Shown here one piece after another: positions 17,207 through 28,487 of a stretch of DNA of 64,000 nt. A program made the translations under genes and the position numbers. Source of the DNA: Pseudomonadales bacterium (lineage in GTDB: Bacteria > Pseudomonadota > Gammaproteobacteria > Pseudomonadales > Azotimanducaceae); contig JAHCAL010000003.1 of assembly GCA_019634925.1 (NCBI GenBank), forward strand, positions 310,001-374,000, given 5' to 3'. Within the stretch, counting starts at the first letter, position 1. Each line of letters begins with the position of its first letter. The notes below the pieces were generated by a model. The model was not told the DNA's origin. It did not search any database and saw only the letters and a program-made list of their open reading frames with translations.

Positions 17207-17595
17207 CGAAAGTGTTCCGCGGGTCCGGTCCGTCGGTCGCCCAAACATCGAGCACATGCTCCTGTAGAAGTTGCGCGCTCATGGCGCTGCAATAAGTGAG
17301 CCATTCGTTGATGACCACACGATGAAGGTGTCGGGCCAATATCAGCTGGCGCCCGCTCGCACCTGCACCGTGATGGATACGCCGCAGTGCGGCGTGCGCC
17401 AAGTCGGAATTTCCCCGGTCGGACTGCGGAAACCCGGTATGGTGTTCCGCCGTGCCCGCATCCGGGGTGCGCAATCCTGCACCAGATCGAAGCATGCGAC
17501 CGTGCAGTACGCCCCATTCTGGATCGGGGCGGATGACCGGTGCGCGACGGGCACCGGCGTGTATGCTGGCGGCCCGAGGCTAAGGTTTCATCAGC
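17207..17595. promoter_or_regulatory. Divergent intergenic region glgC/malQ (389 bp) with palindrome
   Basis: No gene is apparent. At 17379-17395 there is a perfect interrupted palindrome, ACGCCGCA-G-TGCGGCGT, suitable as an operator for a dimeric regulator. A -10-like TATGCT lies at 17562 ahead of malQ. No regulator gene is adjacent, so the binding protein is unknown. Confidence 0.4.
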
Positions 17596-19032
17596 GTGTC
17601 GGATCATCTTGCACCCCCCGGAGAGCCCGAGTCGAAAGGCGCGTTGCACCCGCTCCATGCGCGGCGCGCCGGCGTGCTTTGCCATGTCACGTCGCTGCCG
17701 GGCGCCGCGGACGGCGGCATGCTCGGCGACGCCGCGCTGCGTTTCCTCGATTTTCTACATGCAGCCGGCATCGGCGTCTGGCAGGTGCTGCCGCTCAATC
17801 CGCCGGACCGCCACGGCTCGCCTTACCAGAGCCTGTCACTGTCGGCCTGCAGCACTGCGCTTGCCGACTGGAGAGCGGTGGAAGCCGCCGGCGGGCTGGA
17901 CGGCTGGCTCGAACCCCGCGCCGCGCGGTACGCGACATTCTGCGACGAGGAAGACGGGTGGCTGGACGACTTCGCCGTCTACTCGGTCGCGACCCGTGAA
18001 CTGGACCCGGCCTGGTGGAACTGGCCCGTCGGGCTGCGGGCCCACGCGCCGGACGCCGTCGCGGCGTTTGCCCGCGAGCACCCGGCGGCCGTTCGCGAGG
18101 TCCGTGCGCGCCAGTTCGTGGTATTCGAACAATGGCGCACCGTGCACGACGCGGCGCGTGCCCGGGGCATCCTGCTGTTCGGCGATCTGCCGCTCTATCC
18201 GGCACTCGCCAGTGCGGACGTCTGGGCCAATCAGGATCTGTTCCAGCTCGATCGGGAAGGTCAGCCGGTCGCCGTGGCGGGCGTCCCGCCCGACTATTTT
18301 TCCGCGACCGGCCAGCTGTGGGGCAATCCGCTGTATGCCTGGGACCACATGACCCGCGACGGCTTCGCCTGGTGGCTGAAGCGCCTGGCGGTACAGCTGC
18401 GCCTGTTCGACGTCGTCCGGATCGATCATTTCCGGGGCCTCGAGGCGTACTGGTCGGTGCCGGCCGGTGCGGCCGATGCACGCGGTGGACATTGGTGTGC
18501 GGCACCCGGAGATGCGCTGCTCGCGCGCGTGCGCGAGACGTTTCCAGGCATGCCGCTGGTCGCCGAGGATCTCGGCATCATCACGCCTGCGGTGGATGCC
18601 CTGCGCGAGCGTTTCGGACTGCCCGGCATGCGCGTGCTGCAGTTCGCGTTCAGCGGCGATCCCGACAATCCGCATCTGCCCGAGCACTACCAGCCGCACA
18701 CGCTGGTCTACACGGGCACACACGACAACGACACCTCGCTCGGCTGGTATCGGGCGCTCGACGACGCGACCCGCGGCGTGGTGGATCGCTGGCTCGGCAG
18801 CACGGTACCGATGCCGTGGCGTTTCATCGAGCGGGCCTTCGGGACACGGGCGAACACGGCCATCGTACCGTTGCAGGACTATCTAGGCCTCGGCGGCGAA
18901 GCGCGCATGAACACGCCCGGCGTCGCCGTCGGCAACTGGGGCTGGCGCTGCGCGGACGATGGGCTGACCCCTGCGCTTGCGCGCCGTATCCGTGGGCTCG
19001 TCCTGGCGAGCGGACGTCAGCCGTCGGGCTGA
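17596..19032 (+). CDS. malQ: 4-alpha-glucanotransferase (amylomaltase)
   Basis: GH77 disproportionating enzyme, 478 aa, transferring maltodextrin segments between alpha-1,4-glucans. Conserved features are [76 protein letters not shown] (nucleophile Asp), [11 protein letters not shown] (acid/base Glu) and [14 protein letters not shown]. Start GTG at 17596. It overlaps the convergent glgB by 16 nt at the 3' end. In this island it probably recycles short oligosaccharides released by glgP and the GH57 enzyme. Confidence 0.95.
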   Translation: MSDHLAPPGEPESKGALHPLHARRAGVLCHVTSLPGAADGGMLGDAALRFLDFLHAAGIGVWQVLPLNPPDRHGSPYQSLSLSACSTALADWRAVEAAGGLDGWLEPRAARYATFCDEEDGWLDDFAVYSVATRELDPAWWNWPVGLRAHAPDAVAAFAREHPAAVREVRARQFVVFEQWRTVHDAARARGILLFGDLPLYPALASADVWANQDLFQLDREGQPVAVAGVPPDYFSATGQLWGNPLYAWDHMTRDGFAWWLKRLAVQLRLFDVVRIDHFRGLEAYWSVPAGAADARGGHWCAAPGDALLARVRETFPGMPLVAEDLGIITPAVDALRERFGLPGMRVLQFAFSGDPDNPHLPEHYQPHTLVYTGTHDNDTSLGWYRALDDATRGVVDRWLGSTVPMPWRFIERAFGTRANTAIVPLQDYLGLGGEARMNTPGVAVGNWGWRCADDGLTPALARRIRGLVLASGRQPSG

Positions 19033-21227
19033 TGGGCGAGGATCAGGGCGCCGAGCGGCGGCAGGCTGAGCGTCAGGGAAGCGGGTTGATCCATCCATGC
19101 CACTGGCAGCGCCTCGATCCGACCCAGGTTGCCGAGATTGCTGCCGCCGTAGTACGCGGCGTCGGAGTTGAGCAGTTCACGGTAGGGTCCGGCGGCCGGC
19201 ACGCCGATCCGGTACTGCCTGCGCGGGACCGGCGTGAAATTGAGTATCACCACCAGCCGCGCCTCACCGCGGCCGCGCAGGAAACTGATGACCGACTGCT
19301 GGTGGTCATTGCAGTCGATCCACGCGAAGCCTTCCGGGTCGTCGTCATGGAGCGCCGGCTCGCGCCGGTACAGCTCGTTGAGGTCGCGCAGCAGGTCGCC
19401 GATGCCGCGATGTTCCGGAAAGCGGGCGAGCTCCCAGTCCAGCTCGCGATCGTGATCCCACTCGCGGCGTTGCGCGAGTTCGCTGCCCATGAACACGAGC
19501 TTGCGTCCCGGCCAGGTGAACTGGTGGCAGTACAGCAGGCGCAGGTTGGCGAACTTCTGCCAGTCGTCGCCGGGCATCTTGTGGAGCAGCGAACCCTTGC
19601 CGTGGACTACCTCGTCGTGGGAGAGCGGCAGCACGAAGTGCTCGCTGTGCGCATAGAGCATACCGAACGTGAGCCGGTCGTGGTGATACGCACGGTGGAC
19701 CGGATCCTGGCGGAGGTAGCTCAGCGTGTCGTGCATCCAGCCCATGTTCCATTTCATGGTGAAGCCGAGCCCGCCGACGTACGTGGGCCGGGTCACCTGC
19801 GGCCACGCGGTGGACTCCTCGGCGATGACGGCGACGCCGGGAAACTCGCCGTGCAGGTGCTCGTTCAACTGGCGCAGCCAGTCGATCGCGTCCAGATTCT
19901 CGTTGCCGCCGTGGCGATTCGGCAGCCATTCGCCGGGTTTGCGCGAATAGTCGAGGTAGAGCATGGACGCAACCGCGTCGACCCGGAGCCCGTCGAAGTG
20001 GAATTCGCGCAGCCAGTACAGGGCACTCCCGGTCAGGAAGTTGCGCACCTCGTTGCGCCCGTAGTTGAAGATGAGCGTATCCCAGTCCTGGTGTACGCCG
20101 AGCCGTGGGTCCTCGTGTTCGAACAGGGCTGTGCCGTCGAATCGCGCGAGCCCGTGCGCATCGCCCGGAAAATGTGCCGGGACCCAGTCGAGCAGGACGC
20201 CGATGCCCTGCTGGTGCAGGTGATCGACGAACCAGCGCAGATCGTCCGGCGCGCCGAAGCGGCTGGTGGGCGCGAAGTAACCGAGTGTCTGATAGCCCCA
20301 CGATCCGTCGAAGGGATGCTCGGTGACCGGCAGCAGCTCCACATGCGTGAAGCCGAGCGCCTGGACATGCGCGGCGAGCCCGGCCGCGAGCGATCGATAG
20401 TCGAGGAATCCGTCGGCCTGCCGCCGCCACGATCCGAGGTGCACCTCGTAGATCGACATCGGCCGCGTGAGCGCGCTCGTCGCGTCGCGTCTGCCGACCC
20501 AGTCCGCGTCCTGCCAGACGTGGCGGCTCGGCGGCGCCACCACCGATGCCGTGCGCGGGCGTTCTTCGAACGCCTGGCCCCAGGGGTCCGCTTTCTCCCG
20601 TACGACGCCGTCGAGCCTCGAGCGGATCTGGTACTTGTAGCGCGTGCCGGGCTCGACACCTGGTACGAAGAGGCTCCAGACACCGCTCGCACCGAGGCTC
20701 TGCAGCGGATGGCGCAGTCCGTTCCAGCGATTGTGGTCGCCGACCAGGCTGACCCGCTCGGCGTTCGGCGCCCACACGGCGAACCGCGTGCCGCGCACAC
20801 CGTCGATCTCGAGCACGTGCGCGCCGAGCAGCCGGTAGACGTCCGGATTGAACCCGCCGTTGAACGCGGCGAGTGCAGCCGGGTCCAGATCGGGCGGAAA
20901 GCCGTAGGGATCGAAATCCTCCTCCACCGAACCGTCCGTCTCGACCCAGCGGATACGGTGGTGCGCCGGCACCAGTTCGGCCGGGCCCTCCCAGTGGAAC
21001 AGCCCGCTGCCGCGACGCAGTTCGGCCATCGGCACTGCATGCCCATCGACGAGGACGAGGGCTGCCGACGCGGCGCCGGGACGCAGCACGCGCACACACC
21101 GCCGTCCGGGCGCGGTAACTGGCGCACGGGCGCCGAGCAGATCGAACGGTGCGTGATGACGGCCCTGCAGCAGCCGGTCGAGGGCCGCATGGTCGTTGCC
21201 GTGATCGCTGCCGGGCAGATGGTTCAT
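19017..21227 (-). CDS. glgB: 1,4-alpha-glucan branching enzyme
   Basis: GH13 branching enzyme of 736 aa that introduces alpha-1,6 branches into glycogen. It has an N1-type extension, a CBM48 domain ([19 protein letters not shown], about 128-146), then the GH13 barrel with [34 protein letters not shown] (nucleophile Asp), [12 protein letters not shown] (Glu) and [15 protein letters not shown]. The frame is open well upstream, but the ATG at 21227 overlaps the glgA stop (ATGA, 4 nt) and gives normal length. Co-transcribed and translationally coupled with glgA. Confidence 0.96.
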   Translation of the reverse strand: MNHLPGSDHGNDHAALDRLLQGRHHAPFDLLGARAPVTAPGRRCVRVLRPGAASAALVLVDGHAVPMAELRRGSGLFHWEGPAELVPAHHRIRWVETDGSVEEDFDPYGFPPDLDPAALAAFNGGFNPDVYRLLGAHVLEIDGVRGTRFAVWAPNAERVSLVGDHNRWNGLRHPLQSLGASGVWSLFVPGVEPGTRYKYQIRSRLDGVVREKADPWGQAFEERPRTASVVAPPSRHVWQDADWVGRRDATSALTRPMSIYEVHLGSWRRQADGFLDYRSLAAGLAAHVQALGFTHVELLPVTEHPFDGSWGYQTLGYFAPTSRFGAPDDLRWFVDHLHQQGIGVLLDWVPAHFPGDAHGLARFDGTALFEHEDPRLGVHQDWDTLIFNYGRNEVRNFLTGSALYWLREFHFDGLRVDAVASMLYLDYSRKPGEWLPNRHGGNENLDAIDWLRQLNEHLHGEFPGVAVIAEESTAWPQVTRPTYVGGLGFTMKWNMGWMHDTLSYLRQDPVHRAYHHDRLTFGMLYAHSEHFVLPLSHDEVVHGKGSLLHKMPGDDWQKFANLRLLYCHQFTWPGRKLVFMGSELAQRREWDHDRELDWELARFPEHRGIGDLLRDLNELYRREPALHDDDPEGFAWIDCNDHQQSVISFLRGRGEARLVVILNFTPVPRRQYRIGVPAAGPYRELLNSDAAYYGGSNLGNLGRIEALPVAWMDQPASLTLSLPPLGALILAHQPDG

Positions 21228-22684
21228 GACGCTGCACCTGCGGACCGGCGGGCAACGCGGCGGTAGATCTCGAGATAACGCTCGGCGCTGGGGCGCCAGG
21301 AAAAGTCCGCGCGCATGCCGTTCGCCTGCAGCTCGCGCCAGACCATCGGCTTGCGCCAGGCGCCGAGCGCCCGACGCAGCGTCGCCTCGAGTGCGACCGG
21401 CGTAGCCGCATCCATGACGAATCCCGTGGCCGCCTCCGGCGCGACGCCCGGATCGTCCGGATCGTGCACGGTGTCGGCGAGCCCGCCGGTCCGGTGCACG
21501 ATCGGCGGCGTTCCGTAGACCATGCTGTACATCTGGTTGAGCCCGCAGGGCTCGAACCGCGAGGGCATCAGAAACATGTCCGCACCGGCCTCGATCCGGT
21601 GCGCGAGCCGCTCGTCGTAGCCGGTGACGAACACGAGCTGGCGCGGGTGCCGGCCGGCCGCGTCGACCAGTGCCTGCTCGAAGTGTCGTTCGCCGCTGCC
21701 GAGCACGACGAGTTGGGCCCCTTCGTCGATTGCGCACGGCAGGCACTCGAGAACCAGGTCGATGCCTTTCTGCTCGGTCAGGCGGCTGACCATGCCGAGC
21801 AGGGGGGCGGCCACCGTCGGCAGATCGAACGCTGCGCGCAGCGCACGCTTGTTTGCACCCTTGCGTTCGACCGTCGAGAGGTCGTAGCGCGTGTGAATGA
21901 GCGGATCGGTCGCGGGATTCCATACGTCGGGATCGATCCCGTTCACGATGCCGGTAAGGTCTGCCGCGCGGTGCCGCAGCAGGCCATCGAGTCCTGCACC
22001 GAGCGCCGGTGTGCAAATCTCGCGCGCATAGGTCGGGCTGACCGTCGTGATTGCGTCGGCATGGACGATCCCGCCCTTGATGAACGACAGCTGCCCGTGG
22101 AACTCGAGCCTGTCCATGGTGGCGAGTTCGGGCGGCAGTGCCAGCCTGCCGAACCATTCGTACGGGAAGTTGCCCTGGAAGTTCAGATTATGGATCGTGA
22201 AGACGAGCCCAGGCCGTTCGGGCCGGTCGGCGAGCAGTGCGGCCGCGAGTCCGGTCTGCCAGTCGTTCAGGTGCAGAACGTCCGGACGAAAGCCGTCAGC
22301 GCCCTGCAGGGCGAGTGTCGCCGCGGTCCGGGCGAGCAGCGCGAAGCGGTCGGCGTTGTCGGGCCAGTCGCGCCCGTCGGGTCCGAGGTAGGGATTGCCC
22401 GTGCGTCCGAACAGCGCGTCGCACCGCACGAGCCAAAGCGGCGGCAGGTCCTGGAACGAAGCCGCGTGAACCTCGACCGCGTGGCCGGCGATCTGCCCGG
22501 CGTACACCACGCGTGCCGCCTCGGGCGGGAGCGGCAGGTCGCCGTAGGCGGGCATGAGTATCCGGATCGCGCAACCGAGTTCCGCGAGCATCTTCGGCAG
22601 GGCGGCGGAGACGTCGGCGAGTCCTCCGGTCTTGACCAGTGGCGCGACTTCGCTCGAGACGAACAGTATGCGTGGCCCCGTCAT
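21224..22684 (-). CDS. glgA: Glycogen synthase (ADP-glucose type)
   Basis: GT5 glycogen synthase, 486 aa, transferring glucose from ADP-glucose to the growing alpha-1,4 chain. Signatures are [20 protein letters not shown] at the N-terminus (the KTGG motif binds ADP-glucose), [56 protein letters not shown] and [16 protein letters not shown] with [17 protein letters not shown]. The ATG at 22684 gives the canonical MTGPRILF start. glgB follows with a 4-nt overlap. Confidence 0.96.
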   Translation of the reverse strand: MTGPRILFVSSEVAPLVKTGGLADVSAALPKMLAELGCAIRILMPAYGDLPLPPEAARVVYAGQIAGHAVEVHAASFQDLPPLWLVRCDALFGRTGNPYLGPDGRDWPDNADRFALLARTAATLALQGADGFRPDVLHLNDWQTGLAAALLADRPERPGLVFTIHNLNFQGNFPYEWFGRLALPPELATMDRLEFHGQLSFIKGGIVHADAITTVSPTYAREICTPALGAGLDGLLRHRAADLTGIVNGIDPDVWNPATDPLIHTRYDLSTVERKGANKRALRAAFDLPTVAAPLLGMVSRLTEQKGIDLVLECLPCAIDEGAQLVVLGSGERHFEQALVDAAGRHPRQLVFVTGYDERLAHRIEAGADMFLMPSRFEPCGLNQMYSMVYGTPPIVHRTGGLADTVHDPDDPGVAPEAATGFVMDAATPVALEATLRRALGAWRKPMVWRELQANGMRADFSWRPSAERYLEIYRRVARRSAGAAS

Positions 22685-22794
22685 GTGCACAGCGTCACGT
22701 GCGGAGCGCGCTCCGGCGTTCCCGGGCAGATGACACTGTTCCATACTGTGCGCATTCGAAGATTGTTCCCGTTCCCGAACCGGAGATCCGCCTC

Positions 22795-24462
22795 GTGTCG
22801 TCGCGACATACGCTCGACGTCGTGCTGTGCTGGCACATGCATCAGCCCTGGTACCTGCGTGAGCGCAGGTTCACGCAACCCTGGGTCTACCTGCATGGAT
22901 TGAAGAGCTATGCGGACATGGCCGGGCACCTGGAAACCGTGCAGGGCGCGCGCGCGGTTGTCAACTTCGTGCCGACCCTGCTCGAACAACTCGCGCTCTA
23001 CGTCGACAACGTCCGCGGTCATCTCGCGGCGGGCGTACCACTTGCCGATCCGCTCCTGGCCGCGCTCGGCGGCGCCGGGCCGCCCGCCGCGCCCGCGGAG
23101 CGAGCGGCCCTGATCGACGCCTGCCTCAGGGTTAACGAGCGACAGGTGCTGGCGCGGTATCCGCTGTTTGGGCGCCTGGCGGAAATCGCGCGCGCGGCGG
23201 GTCCGGATGGCGGCCGCTATCTCGGCGACGGTTTCCTCACGGATCTGCTGGTCTGGTTCCATCTCGCCTGGTTCGGCGAGCAGCGGTTGCGCGCGGACGC
23301 GACGCTCGAGCGTCTCATTGCGCAGGGCGGTGACTACGGCGCCGAGGATCGCCGTGCGCTGCTCGTGCTGATCGGGCGTGAACTCGAAGCGCTCGTGCCC
23401 CGGTACCGCGCGCTCGCGGCGAGCGGGCGCGTGGAGCTTTCGGTGTCGCCGTGGGCGCACCCCATCCTGCCCCTGCTGCTCGACCTCGGCGCCGGACGGG
23501 AATCGCTGCCCGATTCGTCGCTGCCCGCGGTCGCCGGCTACCCGGACGGCGCGGCGCGGGTCCGCTGGCACCTCGACAGGGCACGCGCTGCGTTCGAGCA
23601 GCATTTCGGATTCCGCCCGGCCGGCTGCTGGCCGTCCGAAGGCGCGGTTTCCGAAGCCGCGATCGCCGCGATCGGCCAGGCGGGATTCCGCTGGACTGCG
23701 TCGGGCGGCCAGGTGCTGCACAACAGCCTGGCGCGTGCGGAACAGGCACCGGACTGCCGGCATCGGGCGTTCCGGGTCCGTGCCGAGGGCCCGGTCTGCT
23801 TCTTTCGCGACGATGGGCTCTCGGACCTGATCGGCTTCAGTTACCAGCACTGGAGTGCGACCGATGCGGTTGCCGACCTGGTACGCCATCTCGAGAACAT
23901 CGCCGCGCACTGCGACCGGCCGGACATGGTGGTGCCGATCATCATGGACGGCGAGAACGCGTGGGACCACTACCCGGCCAACGGATTCGATTTCCTGCAA
24001 TCGCTGTACGGCGCGCTGGCAGACCATCCCGGCATCCGGCTGACGACGTTCGCGGAGCACCTGGCCCGGCCGGACGTGACACCGGCGCGCCTGCCCGCGG
24101 TGACCGCCGGCAGCTGGGTCCACGGCACGCTGGCAACCTGGATCGGCAATCCGGCCAAGAACCGTGCGTGGGAGCTGCTCGTCGAGGCCAAAGCCTGCTA
24201 CGACCGGGCGGCACCAGAACTGCGCGCGGCCGATTCCTCCGCGACGCGCGAGCTCGGGCTCTGTGAAGGTTCCGACTGGTTCTGGTGGCTCGACGAGTTC
24301 AACGAGGCAGAGACCGTCGCGCGCTTCGAGAGCCTGTACCGCAGTCATCTGCGCGCACTTTACGCGGCATTGGGCGAACCGGCGCCGGCCGCGCTGGACG
24401 AAAGCCTCGCCACCGGAACGCGCCGCGGCGCGGCGCCCGTGATGCGCCGGGCGACCGAATAG
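22795..24462 (+). CDS. Glycoside hydrolase family 57 protein (alpha-amylase/glucanotransferase-like)
   Basis: A 555-aa GH57 enzyme probably acting on alpha-1,4-glucans. Conserved regions are CWHMHQPWY at the N-terminus, SVSPWAHPILPLL, PAGCWPSEGAVSEAA (candidate nucleophile Glu) and MDGENAWDHYPANG (candidate acid Asp), then WFWWLDEFNEAE. The GTG at 22795 has GGAG nine bases upstream. An earlier in-frame start exists but would overlap glgA oppositely and encodes unrelated residues. It is divergent from glgA and convergent with glgP. Hydrolase versus transferase activity cannot be decided by eye. Confidence 0.9.
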   Translation: MSSRHTLDVVLCWHMHQPWYLRERRFTQPWVYLHGLKSYADMAGHLETVQGARAVVNFVPTLLEQLALYVDNVRGHLAAGVPLADPLLAALGGAGPPAAPAERAALIDACLRVNERQVLARYPLFGRLAEIARAAGPDGGRYLGDGFLTDLLVWFHLAWFGEQRLRADATLERLIAQGGDYGAEDRRALLVLIGRELEALVPRYRALAASGRVELSVSPWAHPILPLLLDLGAGRESLPDSSLPAVAGYPDGAARVRWHLDRARAAFEQHFGFRPAGCWPSEGAVSEAAIAAIGQAGFRWTASGGQVLHNSLARAEQAPDCRHRAFRVRAEGPVCFFRDDGLSDLIGFSYQHWSATDAVADLVRHLENIAAHCDRPDMVVPIIMDGENAWDHYPANGFDFLQSLYGALADHPGIRLTTFAEHLARPDVTPARLPAVTAGSWVHGTLATWIGNPAKNRAWELLVEAKACYDRAAPELRAADSSATRELGLCEGSDWFWWLDEFNEAETVARFESLYRSHLRALYAALGEPAPAALDESLATGTRRGAAPVMRRATE

Positions 24463-24478
24463 TCCCGCGCGCGGCAGT

Positions 24479-27022
24479 CTACAACCAGAGCATGCGGCCC
24501 ATCTCGAACGGGTGGTTCAGCAGCGGATGGTTGGGAAAGCAGCGGATCCGGTAGCGCTGCAGTCCCGAGTACGGGGGCGTCAGCTGCAGCCGGTACGCTG
24601 CGGACCCCGAGCCTTCGTCGGTTGACGACACCGCGAACGCGTAGCGGCGCAGCGGGGCATCGGCTGCGACCTGCCGGTCCGGCTCGACCAGGCATTCCAC
24701 GCAGACGTGTTCCGCTGCGAGTCCGTTCAGGAACACACGTACTTCGAGCTCGACGGGGGCGCCGTGTTCGACCTGGGTCGGTGCGACTGTGACGACGCTG
24801 GCCGATACCTGGTTCCAGCGGGCCTCGACGAGGCGTTTCCACTGGGTGAGTGCACGTGCCAAGGCGCCGCCATCGGCGCGGAGTTCGCGATGGTGCCGCA
24901 ATGCCGGACAATACAGTCGCGCAAGGTAGTCGCGCAGCATCCGTTCGGCGTTGAAGCGGGGGATGATCGATCGCATCGACGCCTTGGCCATGGTGGCCCA
25001 GCCGTCTTCGCGGCGATCGAAATACAGCGGGATCACCTGGGTCTGCAGGATCTCGAGCAGATCGTCGGACTCCTGGTGCCACCGGTAGCCCTGGTCCCAG
25101 CTCGGATCATGCGGGCGGATTCCCCAGCCGTTGCTGCCGTTCCAGCCCTCCGCCCACCAGCCGTCGAGCACGGACAGATTCACCACGCCGTTCATGGCGG
25201 CTTTCATGCCGGAGGTGCCGCTCGCTTCGAGTGGATACTCGGGCGTGTTCAGCCACACGTCGACGCCGGTGGCGAGCAGACGGCCGAGTGCGAGGTCGTA
25301 GTTTTCGACCAGGTGCACCTTGCCGATGAACGCCGGCTCCATGCTGAGCCGGTAGATCTCGCGGATCAGCTGCTTGCCGGGTTCGTCATCGGGGTGGGCC
25401 TTGCCGGCCATGACCAGCATGACCGGGCGATCGGGATCGTTCAGCAGCCGGGCGAGTCGTTCGCGGTCGGAGAAAATCAGCGTCGCGCGCTTGTAGGTCG
25501 CGAAGCGGCGCGCGAAGCCGAGTACCAGGACGTCGCGTTGCGGCGCGTCGATCAGACGCAGGATCCGGTCGATCGTGGTCTCGGCCAGTCCGTTGCGCCG
25601 ATGCTGGACGAGCAGGCGCTCGCGCAGGCGCACGAACAGCTGGCTCTTCAACTCATGGCGCAGGCTGCGGAACTGGTGATTGGAGATCTCGTCGATGCAC
25701 TTCCAGTAATCGGCGTTGGCCATGTTGCTGCGCCACGCACTGAAGCGGACGTCGAACAGGTTGACCCATTCCAGCGCCAGGAACGTCTGCAGGTGGACGC
25801 CGTTGGTGACGTGATCGATCGGATTCTCGGGTGCCGGGATGTCGGGCCACACGTAGGCGCTGCCGGCGGCGGCAACGCCCCCGTGTACGCGGCTGACGCC
25901 GTTGCGGAAGCGCGACGTCCTGAGCGCCAGGGCGGTCATGTTGAGCTTGTGGGGGTCGCCGTTGCCACCGAGGTCGAACAGCTGGCGCAGTTCGAGGCCG
26001 ATGCTGTCGAGGTACGGCCCCAGCTCCGCTGCCACCAGGTCCCATTCGAACACGTCGTGCCCCGCCGGCACCGGGGTGTGGGTCGTGAACACCGTGCTGC
26101 TCGCGACGAGTTCGAATGCCGTGTCGCCGTCGAAGCCCGCGCGGACGAACTCATGCCAGCGCTCGAGTCCGAGAAACGCGGGATGCCCTTCGTTCAGGTG
26201 CCAGACCGTCGGTGCCAGTCCCATCGCGCGCAGCACCCGGACGCCGCCAATACCGAGCACCAGTTCCTGACGGATGCGATTGACCGTGCCGCCCCCGTAC
26301 AGCCGGTGAGTCACTGCACGAAAATGGGGCGTGTTCTCCGGGAGTTCGGAGTCCAGCAGAAGGAGGCGCACGCGACCGACGTGCCCCTGCCAGACTTGCA
26401 GCCGTACGACGCCTTCGCTGGCGGGAACGTCCACCTGGAGCGGTCGACCGTCGGCGTCGACCACCTGCTCGAGGGGCAGGGTTCCGAAGTCATTGGTGAG
26501 GTAATGCTCGACCTGACCGCCGTTCGCGTCGAGGCGCTGTTCGAAGTAGCCCTGATGGTACATCAGGCCCACGGCAACCAGTGGTATGGCGAGGTCCGCG
26601 GCGGCCTTGCAGTGATCGCCGGCCAGGATGCCGAGGCCGCCGGAGTAGATCGGCAGGCTCTCGTGCAGCCCGAATTCGAAGCAGAAGTACGCGATCAGAT
26701 CTCTCTGCGGATCGAGGCAGCCATGCAGATCAGCGGGCAGCGGCCGGGAGAGAAATCCGTCGTAGGCGGACAGCACCTGGTGGTAGCTGCGCAGGAACGT
26801 GGGATCGCCGGCAGCCTGGTCGATGCGGTGCTGATCGATACGCCGCAGAAACAGCTTCAGATTGCCGTTGCAGGCGTCGTACAGATCGCTGTCCAGGTAG
26901 CGGAACAGCCTGCGCAGGTCACGATCCCAGCTGTAGACGAGGTTGCCGGCCAGTTCCGGCAGGCGGCGCAGGTTGTCGGGAATGCGTGCGTTGACTTCGA
27001 GCGAAAACAGACTGCCGTGCAT
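24479..27022 (-). CDS. glgP: Alpha-glucan (glycogen/maltodextrin) phosphorylase
   Basis: GT35 phosphorylase of 847 aa releasing glucose-1-phosphate from alpha-glucans. This is the type with FEFGLHESLPIYSGGLGILA near residue 115 and WHLNEGHPAFLGLER. The PLP-binding segment is EASGTSGMKAAMNGVVNLS, the lysine carrying the cofactor. FARRFATYKRA and AGKAHPDD are also conserved. A C-terminal ~120-residue extension after the core is typical of this shorter-lineage subgroup. The ATG at 27022 starts MHGSLFSLEV; upstream in-frame sequence is low-complexity. A good candidate promoter lies 85 nt upstream. Confidence 0.93.
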   Translation of the reverse strand: MHGSLFSLEVNARIPDNLRRLPELAGNLVYSWDRDLRRLFRYLDSDLYDACNGNLKLFLRRIDQHRIDQAAGDPTFLRSYHQVLSAYDGFLSRPLPADLHGCLDPQRDLIAYFCFEFGLHESLPIYSGGLGILAGDHCKAAADLAIPLVAVGLMYHQGYFEQRLDANGGQVEHYLTNDFGTLPLEQVVDADGRPLQVDVPASEGVVRLQVWQGHVGRVRLLLLDSELPENTPHFRAVTHRLYGGGTVNRIRQELVLGIGGVRVLRAMGLAPTVWHLNEGHPAFLGLERWHEFVRAGFDGDTAFELVASSTVFTTHTPVPAGHDVFEWDLVAAELGPYLDSIGLELRQLFDLGGNGDPHKLNMTALALRTSRFRNGVSRVHGGVAAAGSAYVWPDIPAPENPIDHVTNGVHLQTFLALEWVNLFDVRFSAWRSNMANADYWKCIDEISNHQFRSLRHELKSQLFVRLRERLLVQHRRNGLAETTIDRILRLIDAPQRDVLVLGFARRFATYKRATLIFSDRERLARLLNDPDRPVMLVMAGKAHPDDEPGKQLIREIYRLSMEPAFIGKVHLVENYDLALGRLLATGVDVWLNTPEYPLEASGTSGMKAAMNGVVNLSVLDGWWAEGWNGSNGWGIRPHDPSWDQGYRWHQESDDLLEILQTQVIPLYFDRREDGWATMAKASMRSIIPRFNAERMLRDYLARLYCPALRHHRELRADGGALARALTQWKRLVEARWNQVSASVVTVAPTQVEHGAPVELEVRVFLNGLAAEHVCVECLVEPDRQVAADAPLRRYAFAVSSTDEGSGSAAYRLQLTPPYSGLQRYRIRCFPNHPLLNHPFEMGRMLWL

Positions 27023-27106
27023 GTATGTCCAGGAAGTGGGTTCAGGATGTTGTCCCCTGCGGGACGCAGGTCCGAACACGCGGGCGCGGAGGGCCCGTCC
27101 GTCGGC

Positions 27107-27135
27107 ACTATAGGTCAATGGCTGCCTAGCGCCAA
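27107..27135 (-). promoter_or_regulatory. Candidate sigma70 promoter of glgP
   Basis: On the minus strand, TTGGCG (27135-27130) and TATAGT (27112-27107) are separated by 17 nt, placing the start near 27100 and giving a leader of about 80 nt before the ATG at 27022. By-eye match. Confidence 0.4.
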
Positions 27136-27182
27136 TGGCGGCACTTGCGGATCGAGACCCAGTGCGCGCCGCATGCGCGCAC

Positions 27183-28487
27183 TCAGTTGGTGCGGCGGCC
27201 CGCGCGCGCGAACAGGTAGAGCAACGACCCGGTGCCCAGGAACGCGGCGGTCGCGAGCCACGCAGCGGCATCGACCTGGGTCATGAGTCCGACGCATACC
27301 AGTGTGGCGCTGCATGTGACGAGGTGCCCGCCCGGCATCCGGAACGGCGTGGCTGCGCCGTCCAGTCGTTCCAGGCGGGGCAACGCGGCGACGCACGTGA
27401 GGTAGAGCAGGATCCGGGTCACCACGCTGAGCGCGGCCAGCCAGGCGAAGCTGCCTTTCAGCGCGAGCAGGAAGCCGAGCACGCCATAACACACGATCGA
27501 CCACACGGGCGTGCGAAAGCGGGGGTGCACGGCGCCGAACCAGCGCGGTAGATAGCCGTCCCGCGCCAGGCGGTAGGTCACCCGCGGTGTCGAGAACATC
27601 GATCCCAGCAGGTTGCCGCCGACGGAGACGGCAACGCCGCCCATTACGAGCCACGCGCCGGCCGGCCCGAGCAGCGCCGCGCCGACGTCGACGAGTGGCT
27701 GATTCGACGCCGCGAGCGCCGGCAGCACGGCCATGCTCGCGAACTGCACGCCGGCGTATAGCAGGGCGACCGTCGCGAGTGCGGCGAGCAGAGCACGCGG
27801 CATGTCGCGCTCGGGGCGGCGTGCTTCGCCGGCCGGTACGAGACCGGATTCGAACCCGACATAGGCGTAGATCAAGAGCAGCAGCGCCGCGCCGAATTCG
27901 CCGGGTGGCGGCGCCTGCGCCAGGGTCGGCGCAAGCAGGGCCGGATCGATGTACGCCGCGCCGAGTACGACGATCGCGAGCAGCGGCAGGAACTTGAGCA
28001 GCGTCAGCAGGCCGAGCGAGCGGATCGCATCGCGCGTGCCGATCACGTTCAGCGCGACGAAAAGCAAGCAGATCAGGGCCAGCAGGGCGGCGCGCGCACC
28101 GGGTTCCGCCGTGCCGGGCAGGAAGTAGCCGAGTGTGGCGACCAGCAGGCTCAGGTTGGCCGAAAACGCCGTCAGCCGGGCGACGTAGTAGGCCCAGCCG
28201 GCCTGGAAGCCGACCATGGGGCCGAACGCGGTCGCGGCGTAGAGCATCGGGCCGCCGGTGTTGCCGAACCGGCTCGACAAGGCTGCGAACACGAGCATGA
28301 CCGGCAGGATCAGCGCCGCGCAGATCACGAACAGCCAGGGACCGAACCCTCCGGCGAGCCGTGCCGCCTCGGCGGGCAGACCGAAGATGCCCGCTCCGAT
28401 CATGCCGTTCACCACCAGCAGCCAGAGCCCGGTGACCGAGAGCCGGCGCAGCAGCGGTTCGTCGCTGCCTTGCGGGGCTTCACTCAT
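27183..28487 (-). CDS. APC-family amino acid permease
   Basis: A 434-aa integral membrane transporter with about 12 hydrophobic helices. The amino acid-polyamine-organocation signature near the N-terminus is VNGMIGAGIFGLPAEAA, and the fourth-loop region reads YVGFESGLVPAGEARRPERDMPRA. Substrate is not predictable. The start ATG overlaps the 3' end of the EVE-domain gene by 8 nt, so both are read as one transcript. The last residues RAGRRTN are cytoplasmic and positively charged. Confidence 0.88.
   Translation of the reverse strand: MSEAPQGSDEPLLRRLSVTGLWLLVVNGMIGAGIFGLPAEAARLAGGFGPWLFVICAALILPVMLVFAALSSRFGNTGGPMLYAATAFGPMVGFQAGWAYYVARLTAFSANLSLLVATLGYFLPGTAEPGARAALLALICLLFVALNVIGTRDAIRSLGLLTLLKFLPLLAIVVLGAAYIDPALLAPTLAQAPPPGEFGAALLLLIYAYVGFESGLVPAGEARRPERDMPRALLAALATVALLYAGVQFASMAVLPALAASNQPLVDVGAALLGPAGAWLVMGGVAVSVGGNLLGSMFSTPRVTYRLARDGYLPRWFGAVHPRFRTPVWSIVCYGVLGFLLALKGSFAWLAALSVVTRILLYLTCVAALPRLERLDGAATPFRMPGGHLVTCSATLVCVGLMTQVDAAAWLATAAFLGTGSLLYLFARAGRRTN

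Noticed and set aside
19017..22157. A 1046-codon open frame that would fuse glgB to an upstream extension
   Set aside because: The first 310 codons are antisense-like low-complexity overlapping glgA out of frame. glgB proper starts at the ATG overlapping the glgA stop.
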